NCBI GenBank assembly: GCA_030374765.1
Contig: JARGXX010000116.1
Span: 806,001-870,000 of the forward strand
Direction: 5' to 3'
DNA length: 64,000 nucleotides
DNA from: Agarophyton chilense
Taxonomy: Eukaryota; Rhodophyta; Florideophyceae; Gracilariales; Gracilariaceae
Part shown: one piece after another, positions 58,901 through 64,000 of the stretch
Position numbering within the stretch: position 1 is the first letter of the stretch
Layout: each line of letters starts with the position of its first letter
Position numbers and translations under genes: made by a program
The notes under the pieces: model-generated
The model's input: the letters and a program-made list of their open reading frames with translations, nothing else
What the model was told of the DNA's origin: nothing
Database searches by the model: none

Positions 58901-61562
58901 GTTTACCATCCTGGCAATTGCGTTTCACTCTGGCGATATAGTTTCCGAAAGCTCCCAAGTTCTTGGGTATGGCTTCGAGGAACGCTTTCGTGTCATTGAA
59001 GAGAGGTGCCGCAGACAATCCCATTTCGCTGTACAGAAAACCCGTGTCTGACAGTAATACCCCCTGAAGCGTCCTTAAGATAGATTCGGGCAAACAAAAA
59101 CTCTCGCTCATTGATGCCAGTGCCCACTTCTCACAAACCTGAAATGCCAATTGTCGAGCTCTAGCACAGTGACTTTGCGCATATTTGAGCAGGATTGAAG
59201 GGAACGTCTGATTCCCCACCGGCCAGTGCACACCTAGAGAACCCAGGACATCCGCAACATTCTTGTGCATCACAGAAAAGTCGTACGGTCCTTCAACAGC
59301 CGGAGCAGAGTCTCCATCATGAATTGTTTGAGGGATCGGGCTCCTATTGGCTCGTGCGGCCTTCAGTTTGGCAGCTCGTCGGGCAGCGGTGGCTTTTCTT
59401 CTTCTCGCGACAGCACTGCTCTTGACCTTTGTCTTATGATCTTCAAGTCCAGATGCTGCTTCTGTTCTTGACTCTTGTGACCCGGCATGCATCCACGGAT
59501 CCAGCATTGGCGTAAGACTTTGGACCAAAACTTCAAACGCTTTTGGACTTCTTGTAAATGTTGCTAGCATGCGGTCCCAAATACGCATTGAAGTCTGCAG
59601 AATATCATATTCAGTCTCCAGCAACACGTTTCGAAACAAACGCATGAATAAATCACTGCACAAGGGTTGAATCCATTGCAGAAGTTCGTCATCGCCAAAC
59701 CCCGCAGTGAGAGTTTGTAGTAAATTAATAGCGGCTCTTCTCACGTTCCGTGAGCTATGGCGTAAAAAAGGCCAAAGTCGAGGAATCAACTCCATCATAG
59801 CTCTTGCGATTTCGTGCTGTGACGCTTTCGAAGTGTTGGTGCTGATCATATCATGCTTCGCGTCATCGTCCGAATCATACACGTCTAGAAACTGACTAGG
59901 CTGCAGCCAGAAGAAAGAGTATCCATCTGGAACTGGCAGGCTTTCGAGCTCTGATAACAATCGAAAAACACTGCTGGTTGAAGCGCTGATGTCGTCAAGG
60001 TCTAACAAGGCTTCCCATAATATTGTGACAAGATTGGGTACTGCCTCAGGTATGAAATTGACAAGTCTTGAGGCGACAGGTAGCAATGCCTCGGCGGCCA
60101 CAGCGCGAACATCATCGTCCGAGTCTCGCAAACCATCCGTGATACTCTTGATCGAAAATCGAAGTAACTCATCGGCCATGTCATTCTTGACGGCCAAAAC
60201 ATAACGCGCACCAAGCAAGGACGCATGCCTAACTTCCCACTCACTGCTGCCATCAGTGTTCAACAGGTAGAAAATTCTATCTATGAGGGTTCTGGTGACA
60301 CTATCTGACATGGCTCGGGATGCAGCGCCAATCGCCATCGCCGCAGTCTCGCGCACAGGCGCTACGACCGCATCGCCAACAAAGTCGCCAAACCGATCCA
60401 TAGCGAGCACGCACAAGAGTCGGCAACACAAGTCTTCAAGCCAGCGAGCGTTTTCTTGGTCACCAAGCTCGCCTGGCGACATACGACCAGCGCTTGACGC
60501 ATGACATTTAAGAATTTCTCGCAAACCTATGGCTGCTCCATGGCGCAGTTCCCAGGCCGGCTCTAACAAAGTGGCCTTTAGCAACTCACATGTGGCCTGA
60601 AAGTCCCAGAACTCTGTACCGAATTCTCTTTCGTACGCTTCATCTTCAGCGTCAGCTTCGCCAGCCAGGGCGGCCAAGGAGAATGTTTGAGGTGCGCCCG
60701 TATTTGCATCATCGCTTGAAGCATTGGCGATTTTAGGCCTTTTCTGCTGAATCCAAACTCTGGAATCTGGTCGATCACGTTCTTTGCGCTTTTGAAGACG
60801 TTTGAGTCTATTGAGCTCCCTGGCACTTACATTTGGGGTGGACATGGTGTCAACGACATCTGCGGCCGCAACTTGGGGGTGGCCGTTCGCAGAAGGCAAG
60901 GAGTGAACAGAAGTGTGAGTCACAAGGTCACTGTCGTTGACGCCCAGGACATCGACGCCGTTTGAGAGTGGACCGCCAAGACCCAAATCGGCTTTGAGCA
61001 TGGCACGCTGCTGAGCGATATCGGTTTGATTGGACACGTACTCATCGCCTGTAGAGCCGAAGAGCATTTCGCCGTGACGCATTAGCCTGTCAATGTCGAG
61101 GGTTTCGAAGCGCAGGCCACATTGCAAAATGGAAGATGGCTTGGAAGTAGGAGCAGAAGCAGAAGAGTCGGGAGCACGGGGATCATTGTGGTTGAGATTG
61201 GTGTTTACCGGGGGCATAGGAACGACGACAGCAGGCTCGGACTTGGCAGGCAAGGGACCCGAGCCATGCAAAAGCGGCTGCTGCTTGGGTTGGGGGAGAG
61301 ACACGCGAGGCTGAAAGCGTGGAGAGGCATCGGCAATGCTAGCAATGGCATCGCCGGCAGCCACCCTGGTCTCCCACGCCATGGAGCGCAGCAAGACGCG
61401 CACCTTGCGCAACACAGGACGCGTCTCGGAGGGGTGGGCAGCGACAAGATCACCGACCTGCACAGCGGCAATCTTACGCACGCCGTGCGTGGAACCGGAC
61501 TCAAGCAGCGCCAGCAGCCCATCCAGACGAGTAGAGCCGCCCTTGAGACTGTTACCTCCCAT
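55920..61562 (-). CDS. BTAF1: TATA-binding protein-associated factor BTAF1/Mot1 (Snf2-family ATPase)
   Basis: An 1880-residue single-exon protein. I chose ATG 61562, where the family-typical start MGGNSLKGGSTRLDGLLALL and ESGSTHGVRKIAA is found; the frame runs further to 61805 through GC-rich leader-like sequence. The N-terminal two thirds are HEAT repeats (for example AWETRVAAGDAI, GAAIGLREIL, SEWEVRHASLLGARYVLAV) that clasp TBP. The Snf2 ATPase begins near residue 1300: Walker A DDMGLGKT (about 1327), DEGH box in VLDEGHVIKN (about 1434), FVLRRLKDDVLAELPPK, and the helicase C block LLTTHVGGLGLNLTGADTV and HRLGQQRTVNVYRL. The protein removes TBP from DNA using ATP. The end YDDEYDMDNFLAGM is like other Mot1 proteins. 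Confidence 0.95.
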   Translation of the reverse strand: MGGNSLKGGSTRLDGLLALLESGSTHGVRKIAAVQVGDLVAAHPSETRPVLRKVRVLLRSMAWETRVAAGDAIASIADASPRFQPRVSLPQPKQQPLLHGSGPLPAKSEPAVVVPMPPVNTNLNHNDPRAPDSSASAPTSKPSSILQCGLRFETLDIDRLMRHGEMLFGSTGDEYVSNQTDIAQQRAMLKADLGLGGPLSNGVDVLGVNDSDLVTHTSVHSLPSANGHPQVAAADVVDTMSTPNVSARELNRLKRLQKRKERDRPDSRVWIQQKRPKIANASSDDANTGAPQTFSLAALAGEADAEDEAYEREFGTEFWDFQATCELLKATLLEPAWELRHGAAIGLREILKCHASSAGRMSPGELGDQENARWLEDLCCRLLCVLAMDRFGDFVGDAVVAPVRETAAMAIGAASRAMSDSVTRTLIDRIFYLLNTDGSSEWEVRHASLLGARYVLAVKNDMADELLRFSIKSITDGLRDSDDDVRAVAAEALLPVASRLVNFIPEAVPNLVTILWEALLDLDDISASTSSVFRLLSELESLPVPDGYSFFWLQPSQFLDVYDSDDDAKHDMISTNTSKASQHEIARAMMELIPRLWPFLRHSSRNVRRAAINLLQTLTAGFGDDELLQWIQPLCSDLFMRLFRNVLLETEYDILQTSMRIWDRMLATFTRSPKAFEVLVQSLTPMLDPWMHAGSQESRTEAASGLEDHKTKVKSSAVARRRKATAARRAAKLKAARANRSPIPQTIHDGDSAPAVEGPYDFSVMHKNVADVLGSLGVHWPVGNQTFPSILLKYAQSHCARARQLAFQVCEKWALASMSESFCLPESILRTLQGVLLSDTGFLYSEMGLSAAPLFNDTKAFLEAIPKNLGAFGNYIARVKRNCQDGKRYVSNSNIAEAANMAQEVLKDMSHINSEEVWKPIYKNLRSSGMQKRRLDSISALRERLRQSITYLADREADLTVSTSAFAVAAIVANTGVPLPPKVGPYIKALMAAVRQNSNRHVQAHAAEAVARLAFRMTACELRKPVFIMVKNLVKYLTTEHETNEDEVVASMKSSERCRLLQSALPHRGALYAFRALCAQFEDKMFSALPSLWSRIYDPLRTSNDSVGDDSVKEAMQILRALVFHVSRELQPAIITLVPPIIQTCAAPSEKYTDVAPRCLADVVTSVPGEGMQRVITDLVPLLSGSQQEKEASRLARRGAANALRAVVSALGTKVIPYAAFLIVPMMTRMVDEDEAVRESAAWVFGTLVRLMPLEGGTPDDPTMSESMSREREEARSFLGQLLGSEPRSHYDLPISIGDDINLRKYQQECLDWLAFLNKYGLHGALCDDMGLGKTLMTLCIIAGDYFLNRRNNCHLPALVVCPSTIVAHWVQEAERFFGHVLSGIVHYAGLPKARTRIRNRVKLPKSALVVTSYDILGNDLRFFEDVRWNYVVLDEGHVIKNPKTKAARAVRSLSSNHRLILTGTPIQNSVIELWAMFDFLMPGFLGSEKNFKETYAKPIMAAREGKGSEADQEKGLAATEALHRQVLPFVLRRLKDDVLAELPPKIMQDYYCNLTSIQLRLYEDFATEASRSSEMSSIAGQSEVKKETKSHVFQALSYLRRLCSHPKLVLSSKHPEYASVQDALKSQGQSVDDIESSAKLVGLRNILQECGIGLEDASVRDSGGHRVLIFAQLKQMLDIVEKDLFAVHMPSVTYMRLDGSVEATKRQSIVTRFNADPTIDCLLLTTHVGGLGLNLTGADTVIFLEHDWNPTKDLQAMDRAHRLGQQRTVNVYRLITRGTLEEKIMSIQKFKTHIANTVVNRDNSNLQSMNTEDLFDLFKVENGETVGASNASGDKNVGAGKGMKAALAGLGDLWEEKQYDDEYDMDNFLAGMGSTERKS

Positions 61563-63637
61563 AGCGCGCAAAGCACAAGATGGGGCCACGCGACAAGTGC
61601 GCAGCGCGCCGCGCCGAGTCGCAACTAGTGCGATGCTCCCCGCGCGCCGCGCGCTTCTTAAATGCGCCTCTGCTGCGCTGCGCTTCGCTTCGCTTCGCTC
61701 TTCGTGCCTTGCGCACCGCGCGACTGTCGCCGCCAACACGTGGCCACAAGTGCGTGTCGCTTGTGTTACCGCTGCAAATGCGTGCTTCGCGACCATTGAA
61801 TGCAAATTTTGCTCCTTGCCGTGCCCGCTCGCTTGACACTGGTAAAAAGGTTACGATGTAGTCTCTTTCTTGTTGCGCTTGCGCGTGTACACGTGGCACA
61901 TCCCGTCGACGGCCGTTCTCCAAACCGTACAAATATCTGTCTTCCTCCGTTGCTGCTTTTCTGTTTTCCTCGCATGGGAAAAACCATCAAAGTAGATATA
62001 TGTAGACTACCTACACTTGGTCACGGAAATCTGTTTGTCTCACTGCCGAGCACATCGAGCATCACGGAATCGGTGACGCGTGCGCGCCGCGGAACTGTCA
62101 ATGGGCCCCCTCCTCGCCTCAGCACGGCCGGGGGGCGGTGCGTCTTGTTGTCATTTTCGCTGCGAAGCCCGTGCATCGATTCCTTTGTGGTGGGCGACTC
62201 ATAATGCTAGAGACTGTCCGCATACCAGATTAATCGATCTGGCCCACGGCTTTCTCTCGTTCCCTGTCGCCCAGATCGGAAGGGAGCTACCACAGCGCTG
62301 TCGAATCTTCTTCGATCCTCGCTACTAAGAGCTCCCGACATTACTTACCTTCATCCCAACCTGCTTGCCCACACTGATTGGCGCTAAAGCATGCTTCGGG
62401 ATCGATCGATCTCTTCCATACCGAGCCCTCGGGTCGCCTTGAGTTGCCAAGTCCACGCAGTGGCGAAGCTTGCCACTTCACATGGAGTAGTTGGTCCGTG
62501 AGCCGACCCGCTGTTGTGACAAACGTTGCAACCTGTCGTCCCCGCTTGCGATTCCAAATGTACTTTTCTACAAGTGGGGATCTACTCCCAAAACACAAGC
62601 GTGAGAACCATAGCTGTCTACGTCCTAAATTTGCGCATCGCATGAGAAAGATGCATCATTTATGAAGCGCTTCGCCCCTTCTCGTGACACACTCACATTG
62701 TCCCAATGTAGCGTGCGTGCATCACATGCTGATACACTCATAATCCAAGAAGCAGCCCCCCCCCCCCTCCCCCCCTCCGCTGAACACTCATCACACGCTA
62801 CACTGCTCAGGTTGCATGATGTATGAACAACGAACTAGAATTGAGCCGAATGTCTCGTGATGGGAACGCCATGGTTCGAACGCGGCACAATGCGCTCAAG
62901 TATTATCGTGCAAGAATTGGGCTTCTCGCGAGTGCGCCTGCGAGATGAGCGCACATGCTCGCTCTGTTCTTACGTCCTGTTTTCACCATCGCGCTTCAAA
63001 TCTATGATTAAAGCGCTTGAACTTTAGTGGACGTTGATCACGCAAGTGGGCGAGCCGCAGTGGGCGCTCTTCACTACACAGCGCGCCCCGCAAAACTGGG
63101 ATGAGCGCCGTGGCGCGTGCTGGAGACGACGTGCCAACACGTCGCGGCGTGGGCGCTCAACTGTGCGAAACACGAGCGTGGAGGTAAGGAAGCGGCAGGG
63201 GGACGGCACATGAAGCTAGCAAAGTTTTCTGCGGGAGGAAGGGGGAGGCGCGTTGTTGGGCTGTTTACCGCGGCCAGGGGGGGAGGGGCGAATGCGATGG
63301 GCGTGCATCATCAACCGGCAAATCGCGTGTAGCAGAGGGCATGCAGTGTACACGTATGAGTACGGGTGTGCTGCCAGTTGATGTGCGCCCAATCACACGC
63401 GCCAAAGCGCTCTGGTTGCCAGTTGCACTGACATACAATGCGCCGTGCTCGTCCAGATCCAGGCGCTCTCTAGTTCCCATACACACTTAAGGCGGCGTGG
63501 CGCTCACATGCTCCCCCCCCCCCCACCCCTTCAGGTCATCATCATCTTCCAATTCATTGCGCCGTTTCCATTGCTACTGCACAAAGTGTCGCCTCCATTC
63601 CATTTCTTCTTCGCCGTCTGTCTTGTGTTGTTCCTTC
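61563..63637. other. BTAF1 upstream region to right-end gene
   Basis: About 2 kb between divergent starts. A poly(C) tract (12 C at 62756-62767, then a T and further C runs) and a second (12 C at 63513-63524) are present. Frames to 168 codons antisense to or upstream of BTAF1 are GC-driven. I recognise no domain or RNA gene. The last 200 bp are pyrimidine-rich, as in a leader. Confidence 0.45.
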
Positions 63638-64000
63638 ATGTCAGTCAGTACGCAGCGCTCCACGAAGGGCGTGCTCCGCAATCTGAATAAGCTCACCGAC
63701 GCGCTGCTGGAGGAGAACAGCCGACTCCAGTATGCCTTACACCAAGCCAGGACGCAGATTGAGACTCTTCATGTCAGGTTGGAGCTCTTACGTCGCGACG
63801 TCGCCGCTCGGGATCGCTATGACGGCGAGGTTAGAGACCACGTTGCTGCCATAATTGGCGATATTCAGAGCCATTACAAGCCACTTCTTGGAAATAGCTC
63901 CCTGTTTCACGACCCGAAATCCGCCTCTCCGGTTCGTAGTGCGTTGGAAGACATCCATGCCGAAGACGAGCATCTTCCGTCTCATACCGATACACAACGC
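63638..64000 (+). CDS. Coiled-coil protein, N-terminal part, cut by window end
   Basis: A frame opens at ATG 63638 and stays open to the last base (121 codons, no stop). The translation has a coiled coil over residues about 10-55 (NKLTDALLEENSRLQYALHQ and ARTQIETLHVRLELLRR), then a mixed helical part (VAAIIGDIQSHYKPLLGNSS). A coiled coil with ENSRLQ at the N terminus resembles shugoshin and other short N-terminal dimerisation coils, but no diagnostic motif confirms that. The pyrimidine leader and poly(C) run upstream fit a real 5' end. Confidence 0.5.
   Translation, partial: MSVSTQRSTKGVLRNLNKLTDALLEENSRLQYALHQARTQIETLHVRLELLRRDVAARDRYDGEVRDHVAAIIGDIQSHYKPLLGNSSLFHDPKSASPVRSALEDIHAEDEHLPSHTDTQR

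Noticed and set aside
61563-61805. 81-residue extension of BTAF1
   Set aside because: Mot1/BTAF1 proteins start with the RLDRLLxLLESG block. The ATG at 61562 is a few codons before it, and the upstream stretch is Arg/Ala-rich leader sequence.

Overview
This is a nuclear segment from a plastid-bearing eukaryote, most likely a florideophyte-type red alga. The evidence is as follows. Genes are compact and mostly single-exon; the few introns have GT..AG borders. Several products carry plastid transit peptides: phosphoglycerate dehydrogenase, CP12, a Hcf106/TatB-like translocase subunit and ArgJ. Three plastid-type precursors begin with the same MAFV sequence, with Phe at position 3, as described for red algal and glaucophyte transit peptides. 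There is a secretory carbohydrate sulfotransferase of the kind expected for sulfated galactan walls. The organism call is inference; I could not search a database.

Layout. 1-3.4 kb holds no host gene: a double hairpin, a pyrimidine-rich tract and a decayed Tc1/mariner transposase. 3.4-20 kb is gene-dense: sulfotransferase, PEX12 (three exons), TatB-like protein, BUD23, plastid SerA, an ABC1K/UbiB atypical kinase, a 91-residue two-exon plastid-type protein, a Tas-like aldo-keto reductase, N-myristoyltransferase and a C2H2 zinc-finger protein. 20-36 kb is a repeat graveyard: a PIF/Harbinger fragment, a decayed Ty3/gypsy element, a separate chromodomain-bearing gypsy piece in the opposite orientation, and a decayed Ty1/copia element with gag, protease, integrase and reverse-transcriptase regions still recognisable. 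36-64 kb is gene-dense again: a second C2H2 protein, CP12, DRG1, a METTL7-like methyltransferase, a CxxCxxCC cluster protein, a double-ubiquitin-like protein, SBDS, a one-TM plastid-type protein, GatB, a double-SWIB protein, a bS6-like protein, thioredoxin reductase, ADAT2, ArgJ, BTAF1/Mot1, and the start of a coiled-coil protein cut by the window end.

The genes are housekeeping in nature and do not form one pathway. Themes are plastid metabolism (SerA, ArgJ, CP12, ABC1K, Tat), organelle translation (GatB, bS6), ribosome and tRNA maturation (BUD23, SBDS, ADAT2, DRG1) and transcription (BTAF1, zinc fingers). Many neighbours are convergent or divergent pairs; the METTL7-like and CxxCxxCC genes overlap tail to tail by 32 bp.

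I did not find a convincing new multi-gene system. The most interesting points are the shared transit-peptide start, a CP12 lacking the N-terminal cysteine pair and carrying tandem copies of its own stop region in the 3' flank, introns placed in the last fifth of PEX12 and GatB, short-period tandem repeats at the 5' ends of BUD23 and NMT, and poly(C)/poly(G) runs near gene starts.
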